This document shows, piece after piece, positions 22,098 to 33,310 of a DNA stretch of 64,000 nt (its first letter is position 1; every line of letters begins with the position of its first letter). Below the pieces are notes generated by a model. The model was not told the DNA's origin. It was given only the letters and a program-made list of their open reading frames with translations, and did no database searches. Source of the DNA: Kalmusia sp. IMI 367209 (lineage: Eukaryota; Ascomycota; Dothideomycetes; Pleosporales; Didymosphaeriaceae); NCBI GenBank assembly GCA_027946365.1, contig JAPEUQ010000006.1:558001-622000 (forward strand), given 5' to 3'. A program made the position numbers and the translations under genes.

Positions 22098-22943
22098 CTA
22101 TTTAGTAGCAACGGCGACCCACGCCTCCATCTCACACCCTACTTTCGCGCCATCGACGATGCAGAATCGATCCTGCTGCTCATCGACAATTTTGGAGATA
22201 TGTTTAGGCAATTGAGCTCTCTCTTCTTCAGTCCAGTTCCGTGCTGTCAGTGTAGCAAGGTTTCCAAACAAGACGGACTTGAAATCTTCTTTGTCTTTTC
22301 CCCATAAGCCCTCCTTGACTACGGTAAAGTCGACATTTTCAAATCCCCCCGCCTTAAGAACTTTTTCCGTTAAGGTATATTCACACCACGGTTCCATAAG
22401 TGGAAGCTCAGTAAGCGGATTTGCAGGGTTGAGCTGGTCCTGGATAGCCCAAAGTATTGGCTTGAATCCAAACGTCTTCCATACCGTGACCACCGCGGTA
22501 CCACCCGGCTTTAGGGTTCGATATATCTGCTTGGCACCCGCGACAGGATCGGGGAGAAAGAATATACCGAAGTTGGTGATGCTCGCATCAAAGGTGTCGT
22601 CCGCAAAGGTAAGGTTCTGTGCATCCTCCAATCTCACCTCTTTAACTTGCGATTGTAGCTCGGGCTTCTTGGCAATGATTGCTTCGAATGACTGCACCAT
22701 GCGTGGTATGACATCAGCTGCGACGATCTCCGCCGTGGGGAATCTTTTTAGCAGCTCCTCCGCCGCAGCGCCGGTGCCGCATGCATTGTCGAGGACAGTA
22801 CCACCAGATGAAGGGAGAGATTTGAGGAATGTTGGAATATGAGAGGCGACACTACGGCAAGCATGGCCGATGCGATGCTCGTAGACATCAATTACCGATG
22901 TGAAGTTGGCAAGGCCCTCCTTCGCGGTAGGTGGGGCTGACAT
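22098..22943 (-). CDS. SAM-dependent class I methyltransferase (Methyltransf_11/25 type)
   Basis: One frame of 281 residues from the ATG at 22943. An in-frame ATG at 23099 would add 52 residues without domain features, so the shorter start is preferred. Motif I, the SAM-binding glycine loop, is VLDNACGTGAA at residues 50-60. Later come an acidic strand end (VAADVIPRM), the post-motif LTFADDTFDASITNFG, and YRTLKPGGTAVVTVW. These are the hallmarks of small-molecule methyltransferases of the UbiE/LaeA-like superfamily. The acceptor is unknown. There is no transmembrane segment, so a soluble cytosolic or nuclear enzyme is likely. Confidence 0.88.
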   Translation of the reverse strand: MSAPPTAKEGLANFTSVIDVYEHRIGHACRSVASHIPTFLKSLPSSGGTVLDNACGTGAAAEELLKRFPTAEIVAADVIPRMVQSFEAIIAKKPELQSQVKEVRLEDAQNLTFADDTFDASITNFGIFFLPDPVAGAKQIYRTLKPGGTAVVTVWKTFGFKPILWAIQDQLNPANPLTELPLMEPWCEYTLTEKVLKAGGFENVDFTVVKEGLWGKDKEDFKSVLFGNLATLTARNWTEEERAQLPKHISKIVDEQQDRFCIVDGAKVGCEMEAWVAVATK

Positions 22944-25533
22944 TTTGCAAGGATGACGCTGCTTGTGGTAGAAATTTGATGAAGGTTTGGTGCATAAGGG
23001 CTGACAATGTTGTAAATGAAGTGATGGATGATGTGAAGTCTGGTAGAGTGGGGAGTTTGTTACGTTCAGCGCGTTGGGGGCCTTACGAAACTGTGCCACC
23101 AGCTTGCAGCATTACGTATTCTGGGATGACCTATTATTCGGGTAGTTGTTTACCCGGCTCGGAATCTAGAGCAATTGTTTCTTTGACTATGTTCCAACGT
23201 TTGTCTTAGTTTCTTTCACCGCCCTGCTTACCATGCCTATAGTGATTACAGAGGCCAAGAAGGCAAACATATCTAGGGCAAACGCGCATACCGAAATGTA
23301 TGCTGTCGGCTCCATCCGATATGTCAGTAGTCGTTCTACGTGCATTGTACTCATAGCATCTATGGTTGTTTTGAAGTCGTAGTCCTTTTGCTCTACTTGT
23401 GTCTCAGCATCGAGATTGCTATTAGCACCGATTCATGGTACCATCATGTGGGCGCCTTTGAAGGTTTTGACCCCAATTCTAATCTGTTTAGCAGATGTAA
23501 GCCAAGGTAGTGCGTAGGTGTCTGGAGTGGTTTTTCTAGTCTAGTCAGGCTAAAGATTGTGGCGAAGGGTACTGACTAGAGGTAATGATAAGTAAAAAAA
23601 TGTGAGTTCCCTTACATTGAAACCCGACGCTTCATGATAGATGGAGCGATCATGATGTTACCCATCCTAAGCCTGAATGCGCAGAAAACTGAAGGCATTG
23701 AATCACTACAGGAAATAAACATCTTTGGGCGATGATGTTCGCTCATAAGGTTTATGTACGCTTGAGTCGTTCGCTACTGTAAATATTTGCCTTATTCAGC
23801 CCAAGGCAATATAGCTCGAAACAAGCTTGAAAGCTTGTTGCGGGGAACTTGTCACGAAACTGCATATCAATGGTCATGTTCGATACCAGTATGACTTATC
23901 CTGTGATCTACTGGATCGTACTTAGGCCCGAAGGGTTCAGTAGGGAAAGGAGCTTGGTGAATTTCGCCGCGTTACTGTCGAGCTCGTCCTCAGCATATAC
24001 ACTAGCATCTTTGACTTCTAGGGAAAGATGGATTTTATTCATCTATGTCCCAATATTTGACTTCGGACGGGCGATGATGATAACAGAGTATTTGAAGCCT
24101 CCTGGCCACCCGTGCGAAAGGACAGCATAAGCGGGAAACCGCTGTCTTTGGTGTGAGATATCCTACCTAAGTCGAACACAAAATTAGCTACCAATAATGA
24201 AGAGGGAACATACGTTGCCAGATCAATTACCTCTCCCAAAAGCGACAATTTCCGTGAGCTCACGTCTTAACGATGACTACATTTTGCCATCCTAAAGTAG
24301 TACATGTCCCTGGTATGGACCTGACGCTTCCTTAGATTAAGGACTTGGAGCCACTGCTATATATCCCAACTATCACCAAGCATTCACTACGGTGGAGGCA
24401 TGTAGTACTTTTGACACCTTCGCACCACTGCCCAAGGGCAACTCATTTCGAAGGATATACGTTTTTAGCCGGATCTGGCTTCGTAATTGACTCATTATCG
24501 CTGCAGGCGATGTCAGAAGTGCGCAGAATCTCCATTCAAAATGTGCGAAGAAAAAGGATTCGACATCAATGAAGACCTGTGTGCATGTGGGAGGGACAGG
24601 AGAGTTTGGCAAGGGATCTAAGACCGCGCACCAAGAACTACTTCTTGTATTCGCAATGATGTACTATTTGGATCTCACATAATCAATCCACCAACTCATG
24701 CACCGTTCCGAATATACAGGGCGGTGTAGCTGATAGTCAGAAGCTCAATCGTCATGTGACCGAGGCGCTGTTCCATTTGCGCATATTGTCCTAGAGCCAG
24801 GTGCACTCTGAGCTCATACAATCGACCATATTGCATGTTGAATTGTATCGTAGTGAGATAGCTAAAACTCGCAAACACGTCATATTGGTATTACTAGTAG
24901 GACCATAATCATGTTCCTCAGCCGTAAGCTTGTGGATGCATTTCACTAAATATACTTCTTGATGCCGTGCAAGCGTACTAAAGATCCTATCACATCACAA
25001 AATAAGCGTAGTATATTCTTTTCCAAGAACGCGACATCGATCTAAAATCAACACGTGTTGCCACATAAAACAACAAGGCGTCCAAGCGGTTTACATAAAC
25101 GCTTGTATATGCTTGTCTACCGCAAGCAACGTTGACGTCCACCTCCGCCCTCGGCGCACCACCGGACCGCAGATCACACCAAAATGAGAATAGAATCTAT
25201 CCCACCGTCGTTCTCGCTTGCTCAATCATTCTCTGCAAAGAGTGTTAGGTCATACGAACGCTGACAACGCTACGCTAGCCATTCCTTCCGGAGGACAAAA
25301 TCATGCTAGCGGGTTCCACATTATCTGATCATCTTATCTGATGGATGTTATCGCTCGGAGCAAAACCGGCCGGAAGATGCTGCTTCAACTTGAGATGGTA
25401 GAAATGCCGGTGGTATAAATATGCCTGCATCACTTATGGCTCCATATAGCTACCAAAATTGGCCATCTAATCGTTTTGACCGTCACCCTCTCATCTTCGT
25501 ACGTTCCCAGCTCAATCAGTATTCACCACCATC
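22944..25533. other. 2.6-kb gene-poor interval
   Basis: AT-rich interval upstream of both the methyltransferase (minus) and the secreted Cys-rich peptide (plus). No frame over 93 codons and no recognisable domain. A perfect hairpin (ACAAGCTT-GA-AAGCTTGT, about 23821-23838) is the only structure noticed. The promoter of the small secreted gene lies near the right end, with TATAAATA-like sequence around 25415. Confidence 0.4.
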
Positions 25534-25741
25534 ATGAAATTCACCATCGTCACCGTCATCACCGCATTGCTTGCCAGCTATGCCGCCGCCCAATGCGTAA
25601 GCTCTCTAGCCTATAGTCTCGACATAGTCCCACTAAGCCATTTCACAGCCCGGGCCCTGTCCTGTAGGCACCGCATGCGCGTGTCAGCCCATGTGCCAAT
25701 GTGTAGGAGTAGGCAAACTCGCTAGAGACTTTGAAGCATAA
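25534..25741 (+). CDS. Small secreted cysteine-rich peptide (effector- or antimicrobial-like)
   Basis: Two exons (25534-25596, 25649-25741) around a 52-nt intron with GTAAG donor and TTTCACAG acceptor give 51 residues. Residues 1-19 form a clean signal peptide ending SYAAA. The mature part of about 32 residues has six cysteines (C21, C25, C31, C33, C37, C39), spaced C-x3-C-x5-C-x-C-x3-C-x-C, with Gly and Pro between them. The tail GKLARDFEA has no cysteine. An even number of cysteines in a tiny secreted protein suggests three disulfides and an apoplastic role. I recognise no named family. It stands alone in a gene-poor interval, a common setting for effector-like genes. Confidence 0.7.
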
Positions 25742-26624
25742 AAAAGAGCGGTAGCTGAAGTCAAAAATAGAGATGCCCTTGATGGGAAGACTTTGGCGGG
25801 ACGTGTAGGCCAAAAGAAAACTAGGACAATCTTTTAGTGACAGAAGCAATGATTTGTTCCATCACCAGACCTCAAGTCTATTCCAATTCACGGGAACATT
25901 GATTTCAGATGACTCGCATGCCCATATGTCTACCAATGGAGCTACAGTTGCTTCTACTCTATTCCTTTAGAGCACTGATGCGTGGGCAGACTATTCATCT
26001 CGAACTCTGCAAAACTCCCACATCTCCACCTACGTCCCTGCTTCCATCATGATTAGGAGCAGATCTCCTCCTCCCAACCTATTTGACCCATGCGTTATTT
26101 CACACCATGCACCGAACTCGTCCGGACCTCTCCCTAGTTGCTATACTCTTTTTCCGTGTACAAATCGCTTAGAATCTGACCGGACAACTATCGAACACCC
26201 CACACACCGCTAATGACCCTTGTCCTCGCTAACAACACCTTAACACAAGACATCTTGGACAACCCCTTCGCTGAGTCGCTGTCTCCATTCATAGCATACA
26301 GAACTAATACTCGGCTCTGCACTAAGAATGCCTAAGATTATTTGTCATCAGTCACCGATTGTGATGGGAACATTTAACAAATAATTTTTAATGTATTTAG
26401 GGGGGAGCTGAGAACGCTCCATGGAGATGAGAATGCCTCTTCTACACATACACGCTCAGCCATCTATGACATCGCTTTTCGTCACTCAATGCCGCAGCAC
26501 ACATACCCATAACGCCTCGCAATGCTGAAATTTTGACAGAGCTGGCTTATCCGCATAGCACTTTCACAAGCACAGCGCGGCAGCCATAAGACAAGCCCCA
26601 AGCACCTTCAAGTTGTAAGGCTGA
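25742..26624. other. Convergent intergenic, secreted peptide / tRNA ligase
   Basis: 883 bp between two 3' ends. No gene or repeat seen. Confidence 0.35.
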
Positions 26625-29123
26625 CTACATCCTGCCCAACACACCCCTCACGCTCCCATCAAGCACAACATTCCCCTTGACACTCGCCTCTCTGATCCCC
26701 GTCTCGCCACCCGATCCCTCGTTAAGCCAGCGCTGCAGCAAGTCATTGCTTTCCTTCGGCTTGATATCTGCGCTTGCCGTGCCAACCGTGACATGCGCAA
26801 TGGGATTCACCGTCTGGAAACTGACCTCCTCAGCGCCCTCGAGGGATGTAGACCCGTTCAGCCGGACGACGAAGCACATGACGCGATCATCCCACACGAC
26901 GCGCTCGAGCTGCACTTCGCATTTGCCGAGCTCGGGATCCCAGCTGCCTTTGTTAGAGTCGGACTGCTGGAACGATGCGTGCAGCTGGAGGAGCTTGTCC
27001 CAGTAGATTTGGTTATCGGGGGCTGAGGCGCGGTGCATGAGTGTGACGTGGAATTCGTGCTGGATGCGGCGGCTTTGCTGGAGATGGCGGTAGAGACGGG
27101 CTGTTTGGGCATCCTTATCGCGGAAGAGGGCATCGAGGATTGAGTTAATGCGCTGGGCGTTGAGGCGCACTGAGAAGTACTCCATGCGGGGCTGCTTCTT
27201 TGGGGCCGGTGTGTTCTTGTTCTTGTTCTGGTTTTGATATTGGGTTTGGTTGTGATAGGGGCCCTGGGCCTGATTGCGGTTATTGTTACCGCCACCGCGA
27301 GAGAGATCCATTTTGAATTCTGGCGTGTAGTCATTCATTGCCCACTCGATGGCCTCGTCCATGTCGGTGTTAGTGGGCATCTCGCGGCCTTCGAAAAGGG
27401 CGGGATATGTCTCATAGAGCTTGTTTATAATAACTTCAAGGTTCTCACGCGAATCAACGACTGGGTCGATATTTATTATGAGGTCGAAATTCTCATCAGG
27501 CGCTTCGGAGGGATCGGCAGGCTGGAAGCGGTGCATGAAGCCTTCCATGATCTCAATGATCTCATCCGGACCCTTTGAGCCTGCCTGGATAGTTTGATGA
27601 TTGTCTCCACGAGCAAGCACACGGCCACGCGTCGCCTTTCGGATGTCATCGTAATTGGTGCGGTCGTGCACATAGTGAAGAGCAACGAAGCGAGCCTCGC
27701 GTGCAATCTTAGACACATCAGTGATAAGCTGGTCGCGCTCGCGCTTCTGGTGGTTATTACGATCTGCGATGACAACAGGATTCGTAATCAGTAGAGAAGA
27801 AATCGTGTCAGCGAAGACCTGACCGCGGCCCTTCTTCGCCTTGACATTGTCGTTTTGGAAATGTCCCCACCCAAATAGCTTGACCAATGCCAAAGCCAAC
27901 GTGGTCTTACCGCAGCCAATGGTCGCGATAGGGACAAGTACTATGTTATTTTTCACCTGCTGGTTCTCTACTTCACCATTTTGGAGTTCCTGCCGAATGA
28001 TCTCAGCCCCTGTTGTGCCTCGATTGCGTAGGAAGTCGTCGCGCAGTTTAATGATTCCGTGGTTCGCATTGTACGACTTCGCTAGGCCGGGCTGCTGAAG
28101 GAATCGTTTACGAGCATATTCGAGGTACTCCTTGGTGATCTGCTGGTGCTTTTTGTAGCGCGGGGGTTTTCCGTTGATGATCTGCCTGGTGCACTCCCGC
28201 CATTGGCGGTACATCAGATACGGCTCCTCGAATTTGTACTTGAAGAACCAATCCTCCCACGGAGCGTCGTCGGAATCGCGTGCCTGGCACCGAACGACGA
28301 AGCCCTCGGTGTCACGCCCATCGTAATTGCCTGTCTCTGCAACTTTATCCAGAAATTTTCGAACCTCAAAGATATCTTCCTCGATGACATATTGGACCTT
28401 CTTCATTCCCCATTCGTCGGCAAACTTGTCAACTAGAGGGCCAGGGTAGGTAGCAAAGTGTGGAACGTTGAGGTTAATGCCGTGGACGTACAGGCCAGCC
28501 TGCTCGGGGGTATATGCCAGGACATGCTCCTCGAATTCGTCGTCGCAGAGCTCGGCCACCAAGGTCGCGTTCATCTCACGCAACTTCAGCGCTAGATCCT
28601 TCTTCGTCTTGCCGACGGACGCCAGGTGCTTCTCCGCCCACTTCTCGCCTGCACATGCATGGCTTAGCTCGACGTCCCCTCGTGCACCCGTGGAATGTTT
28701 GCTGCACACCAGTAGCGTGCCATCATCTAGTCCGGAGATGAAGATGATGCAGCCGTTTTCCTTCACGCTGAGCTCGTACGGCCCACGCGTATGCCGCTCG
28801 ACGTTTCTCCACTCCGTCTTGCGTACCTCTCCGTGATTAAAGAACTTGTCGTATCCTCTCACCACAATCTCGTCCTTGCCGTCTAGTGTCTTGTATGTGA
28901 AGAGACCACGTGCATATGTGGGCAGGTGCTCCTTCTTGTAGTCCCAGTCGTTCATCTTCCACGAGTCGACAGAGCGGCCATTGGGCAGCGGAAATGTGTG
29001 TTTGCGCACCGAAAAGCCCTTCTGCTTGGACGTCTTTCCCTTATGGCCCTCGAGCGATTGGACGAGCTGTAGCACCTCGTGGTGGTCCTGCGGGACGTAG
29101 GGGGCCGTCTCGCGATGCGCCAT
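26625..29123 (-). CDS. TRL1: Fungal tRNA ligase (ligase-kinase-cyclic phosphodiesterase)
   Basis: One frame of 832 residues from the ATG at 29123, the usual length. The enzyme heals and seals tRNA exons after intron excision, and the HAC1-type mRNA in the unfolded protein response. Three domains are visible in order. The adenylyltransferase has nucleotidyl lysine K121 (SVKENGCIIF) and later motif EGFVVRCQ. The polynucleotide kinase has P-loop IATIGCGKTT at about residues 399-408. The cyclic phosphodiesterase has two H-x-T motifs, FHVTLMH (692-694) and AHVTVGT (777-779). A Gln/Asn-rich linker separates the last two domains. All catalytic motifs are intact. The frame stays open upstream to an ATG at 29309, which would add 62 Arg- and Leu-rich residues; this extension is not typical of the family. 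Confidence 0.96.
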   Translation of the reverse strand: MAHRETAPYVPQDHHEVLQLVQSLEGHKGKTSKQKGFSVRKHTFPLPNGRSVDSWKMNDWDYKKEHLPTYARGLFTYKTLDGKDEIVVRGYDKFFNHGEVRKTEWRNVERHTRGPYELSVKENGCIIFISGLDDGTLLVCSKHSTGARGDVELSHACAGEKWAEKHLASVGKTKKDLALKLREMNATLVAELCDDEFEEHVLAYTPEQAGLYVHGINLNVPHFATYPGPLVDKFADEWGMKKVQYVIEEDIFEVRKFLDKVAETGNYDGRDTEGFVVRCQARDSDDAPWEDWFFKYKFEEPYLMYRQWRECTRQIINGKPPRYKKHQQITKEYLEYARKRFLQQPGLAKSYNANHGIIKLRDDFLRNRGTTGAEIIRQELQNGEVENQQVKNNIVLVPIATIGCGKTTLALALVKLFGWGHFQNDNVKAKKGRGQVFADTISSLLITNPVVIADRNNHQKRERDQLITDVSKIAREARFVALHYVHDRTNYDDIRKATRGRVLARGDNHQTIQAGSKGPDEIIEIMEGFMHRFQPADPSEAPDENFDLIINIDPVVDSRENLEVIINKLYETYPALFEGREMPTNTDMDEAIEWAMNDYTPEFKMDLSRGGGNNNRNQAQGPYHNQTQYQNQNKNKNTPAPKKQPRMEYFSVRLNAQRINSILDALFRDKDAQTARLYRHLQQSRRIQHEFHVTLMHRASAPDNQIYWDKLLQLHASFQQSDSNKGSWDPELGKCEVQLERVVWDDRVMCFVVRLNGSTSLEGAEEVSFQTVNPIAHVTVGTASADIKPKESNDLLQRWLNEGSGGETGIREASVKGNVVLDGSVRGVLGRM

Positions 29124-29968
29124 GATGGCCGTCGTGTGCAATTGGAATCGATTCGCTCGCGCCGGCGACAGGGCGATTGAGTCGGTGCCGTGTCGGTAGA
29201 CTAGCTGAAGGGTTGCCTGTAAGCGGAGGGCTGGTGGGAGTGAACAAACATGAAAGAGCGCAGGGGGTTTAAAGCAAGCGCCCATGCAGGCAGCAACGAG
29301 GCAGGACAACTACGACGGTGACTCATGAAGCAAATAAGGGCGCCTCTTACCAAATGCTGGTGTGATTGAAGAAAGGGCGGAAGCGCGTAATTCAGAGTCA
29401 TCAACTCGCATGGCTTTTTGGACAAACAGACGTCAGTGCGGCGCGGCCTGCGCCACAGAGGCGGGGTCTAGCTGTCCATCCCTGCAACTCAGCCACCCTT
29501 TTCGTCGGACGTGCCAGTTATGAACACTCTGTTGACCGCACACAGAACAATGCTCCATCCATAAAATTTTGGCCTCTTTTCGCTCACAATGTTGAACACT
29601 CAGACTAGTGCTGTCATCTTTCCTCTGGGCATTCCTCACTTCTATCCGTCCATTCCCCACGCCGAATATCATATAGAGAACAACATGCGCACAGCTAACC
29701 AGTGCTCCACTGTCATGCGAAGGAGCTATGCGCAAGTGTGAGGGTTGCGACTGTTGTGACCACATATAGAAGCTAATATATCGCGTTGTCTAGAGCTTCA
29801 ACAATCTCAGGTCTTCACCGTGATGGTTTTGTTTTAATATCAATTAGCTATAATAACGGACAACAGGAAGGGGCAGACTGCGCCATAGAGGCGGGGGTTC
29901 TAGCTCCGCAGCAAAGCTACTCATTGCGCGCAGCAACAACCCACGAAACATACAATAGTGAAAATCCA
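29124..29968. other. 845-bp interval between tRNA ligase start and Pth11-like 3' end
   Basis: Holds the tRNA ligase promoter and an imperfect direct repeat, listed separately. No other gene recognised. Confidence 0.4.
29448..29905. repeat. Imperfect direct repeat pair of about 26-28 bp
   Basis: Copies at 29448-29473 and 29878-29905 share the cores CTGCGCCA-AGAGGCGGG and TCTAGCT. They differ by one substitution and a two-base length change. They lie 430 bp apart in the same orientation in noncoding DNA. The origin is unknown. Confidence 0.5.
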
Positions 29969-31223
29969 CTATCTATCACCTATGCAATTTCCAACCGGGC
30001 GTATTCTGCCTAAATCGATCTCTTCTACATCGTCAGCCTTGGTTGTGTTTTCACATCTCCGTTCGACAGTTAATTGCACGTCGGTAGTCTTGTAGATCGT
30101 GCCGTCTGCAGAATTGGATAGTTGATGTCGGCTTTCGCTGGCCGTCGAACTTTTTAAATATCCTCTCGAGCGGCGGGTACTCGCCGGACTAAAAAAGAGA
30201 CGCCAATCATCAAAAAGCGGTTTGAGCACGGTAAGACAAGCGGCTACAATTTGGAGCGCGGCTTCGATCAAAGGCCAATAGACCACAGGGCTAAGAAAGT
30301 CTATCAAGGATCAGATTATAACCCTAGCATATGGATTACTTTCTTCTTACAAGATATGTCTGCTTGTTTTTGTAGTTCGTGGCCGACTAAGTTGAAGATA
30401 ATCATCTTTGCGCAGCTGGAGAGAACGGTGCTGTATGTTTCAGTCATAATTACCCATGACAAGCCGCTAGAGCTCACTCACATTAGCCCCAACAAAAATA
30501 TACCAATGACCCCGAGCTTTTGTTTCGTTGGCAAGTGCAGCTTCCAGACCAACGGCATAGGTAACACCAGTATCAGTATATCCAGGATTGCATCGCTGTA
30601 GACCTGTGCCAGATACATAGGTAGGGCTTTGATGCATTTGGGATTTCCTCCCATGCCAGGAGCATTAACAAAAGCCTCTCTGATGGGAACGCATTCAAAC
30701 ATGTTCGCAAAGAAGAAGCCAATCATCCATATGATGACGAGAGCGATGAGTGTCCAGTTCGCTACTTTGAATACGGTACCCCGGAATATCCGGCGATAGA
30801 AGAAAAGGACTGAGATCTTCGCAGGTCCTATGGCAAGTATTTGCGATAGCTGGCCCGCATATAGCATCTTGAGGAACGTGATGTAACCGGCGTCTGTGAT
30901 GACGGGAGTAGCGTTATTGGGGCCTGTGAATCGCATGTGTCGACCCTGGTTGCCCGTTGCGGTGCCTATGACGAGAAAAGCGGCCGTCACATAGGTGAAG
31001 AACTGTCACACGGAAGTAAGTCATAATATTACTCCCCAAAGCCTCATTACCGGCTTACCAAGGCTATTACAATCAGCCAGTCATCCCAGTCCTGTTTCAC
31101 ACGGCTGATATACCGCGCTCTATACCTCAACGCCACGAATACGGAAGGACCAATGGTGAGGATGACGGCGAGAGCATATTGCAACTCTGGTGTTTGCGTG
31201 GGAGTTTTGTATTGCAAAACCAT
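29969..31223 (-). CDS. Pth11-like (rhodopsin-domain) seven-helix membrane protein
   Basis: Four exons (31223-31059, 31002-30482, 30415-30351, 30300-29969) with introns of 56, 66 and 50 nt give 360 residues. Family marks are an extracellular start, TM1 (YALAVILTIGPSVFVALRYR), the charged loop KQDWDDWL before TM2, GRHMRFTG in the first outer loop, ISVLFFYRRIFRG after TM3, and the late PVVYWPLIEAALQIVAACL helix. A Ser-rich cytosolic tail ends the protein. Pth11-like proteins are fungal plasma-membrane receptors, or receptor-like proteins, for surface or chemical cues. No CFEM cysteine domain is present at the N-terminus. The start at 31223 places TM1 normally. Confidence 0.85.
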
Positions 31224-32330
31224 AACGATTGTTACAATTCGATTTCCTGTCGATGAGGAATTGCTGAGACAAAGAGCTGACCTTGGTCCGATCACCGAAA
31301 CGAAGAATAATGGAAATCTAATTTGCCAAGTCGAGTGGCATACGAACGGAAGTGATACGTTCTTCGCGACTGAGAGCAAGGCTAACGACAGCTACCTCAA
31401 AAGCAGAAGACAACGGCACTTGTAAGGAAGTGAGCTGTGCGCTTGGGTCTGAGCGCTTTGATCTGGTGCACGTGCATCTTATATTGAATGTTCCCGCTGT
31501 TTCAAATTCCTCTAGGCCTTAGTAGCCACATGATCTACCGTAATAGGAGAAGCAAGAAACGATCCAACCTCGTTTCAAAATATAGCATACGGACATTTCA
31601 CATGAAAGTTCCAGCTTCCTCTACAGCAGCAATCCGCAAAATGAAGTGATAAAAATGATATTTAGCACTAGAGTGAGGCGGTAAAAACGACAGTAATGCT
31701 TGTACCAATATCACATGGGATAGGCTTCCGAGAGAAGCGCAGCCCTCATCGGTCGGGAATCGATTCCGTTATTCGACGAAGTCCATTTTCTAGCTTGATT
31801 AAGAAAAGACGGTCGAAGTTCTTGATTGCTCATGCATACTGCAGGTTTTCCACCTGTTGTTGATATTGTCTGAAATGGGAAGGTAAGACATCTTCAATGG
31901 CGTGTAACCTCACGAATGGTCTCGACCCACCTACACACCCCCATTTTTCTACCTAGTGAAAGGCTTAATTCATTTCATTTCGGCTCCTGCCGTTATCACT
32001 AGCCCAAAGGGAAGCACTATTAAATGCATCCATCGGGCTAGATTGGCGAGCAGTCCGAGTTCGGGGTTCCCGAACGTCGTACAACATTGTCATAAGACGC
32101 GCCACAATGCGCAGCATCATATTATCCTGCAGCTTCTCTTTCGGATACGATGTTACCTTTGTGCGGCACGGGTCGTGGACGGAACATAACGGCACGCTCC
32201 ATGTGCGAAGAGTAAACCCCGATTGAATAGTCGCAGCAGGCTGAATGATGCTAGTACGATGACAAACTCGACTTTTTAAACATACCAGAATAGGTTCTTT
32301 TGTCGATTTCCATGAACTGGGTTTGGTGCG
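31224..32330. promoter_or_regulatory. Divergent intergenic, Pth11-like / UstYa-like 1
   Basis: 1.1 kb between divergent starts. I searched it for a repeated peptide precursor with a signal sequence and found none. Only short, motif-free frames occur. Confidence 0.4.
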
Positions 32331-33156
32331 ATGGAGACAGTAAAAAATTTGATTCCTTTCCCACAAAGGTATCATCATTTGGGTGGTGATGAAATCGGGG
32401 ATAATGATGAAGAAATCCGTCGGACCGGGCGAAGGCTATGTATGAACGTTATTTGTGTAGTTTTTGTCGCTGCAATCGCTTTTGCCTTGGGCGCATTCAC
32501 AGGATGGAGGTCTTCACTGACTACGGAAAAAAGACCCGATGGTTTCCTTGGTAAGAACTCCACTTGTTTTGGAACTACTTTCTGACTTCTGACAAGGTCA
32601 ATATGGAGACACTAAAGTCACATGGTACCTGAACAAAACATTTGCACAGAGTCCAAATCCAGAGTCGGAGACTGCGTGGCAGTCAATCATTCCAGGTAAA
32701 TCGGCATCTCCTCCTTCAACTTCTACTTACCAGCTTACATTCATTCCAGAAGGGCGAGGGTTTGTATTCCATCCGGTCCTCGCTCCAAGCAACAAATCCT
32801 TATCCGTGTTCCACGAGTTGCACTGTCTACACACTTTGCGTGTTGCATACTACATCTCCGTCCACGACAACGCTGTACTCCGAAACTCATCCTATAGTGA
32901 TCCGTATCTGGAGGCTGTCAAAGCACGTACCGCTCTCACTCACGTGCAACATTGCTTTGACTATTTGCGGCAAGCATTGATGTGCGCTGCGGATACAAAC
33001 TTTGAGCAGCCGGAAAATGGAGGTTCCGGGGCAACGGATGGTTGGGGGTTTGAAAGACAGTGCAGAGATTATTGGGGGGTCGTCAAATGGGCAGAGAGAT
33101 GGAGAAATAACGACGGACAAACTATACTGTCGGCCGAAAAGCAAGGAGATCACTAG
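32331..33156 (+). CDS. UstYa-family (DUF3328) oxidase/cyclase-like protein 1
   Basis: Three exons (32331-32550, 32597-32695, 32750-33156; introns 46 and 54 nt) give 241 residues. A cytosolic N-terminus is followed by one membrane span at about residues 38-59 (NVICVVFVAAIAFALGAFTGW). The luminal part contains both diagnostic H-x-x-H-C motifs: HELHC at 128-132 and HVQHC at 171-175, followed by FDYLRQALMC. UstYa and UstYb act in ustiloxin biosynthesis, and relatives oxidatively crosslink ribosomal peptides. The family is also used in other secondary pathways. Its 3' end faces a second UstYa-like gene 154 bp away. Confidence 0.9.
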
Positions 33157-33310
33157 CATGATGACGAATCGCCCATTTCAAAGATTTCGTCCTAGATGGA
33201 AGTCCTGCAAACAGTTTTGCTTGAACTCTCAGTTGAACTTAAAGCCTCAGATAATAGGTAGCCGACTTGTAAATGAAGCAATTGTGACAGATCGATCATG
33301 TTTGACAAAA

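Noticed and set aside
23821..23838. Hairpin ACAAGCTT-GA-AAGCTTGT
   Set aside because: Perfect but short, far from any gene, and compatible with chance in AT-rich DNA.
26858..29100. Several 75-158 codon frames on both strands inside the tRNA ligase
   Set aside because: Shadows of the long, clearly coding minus-strand frame.
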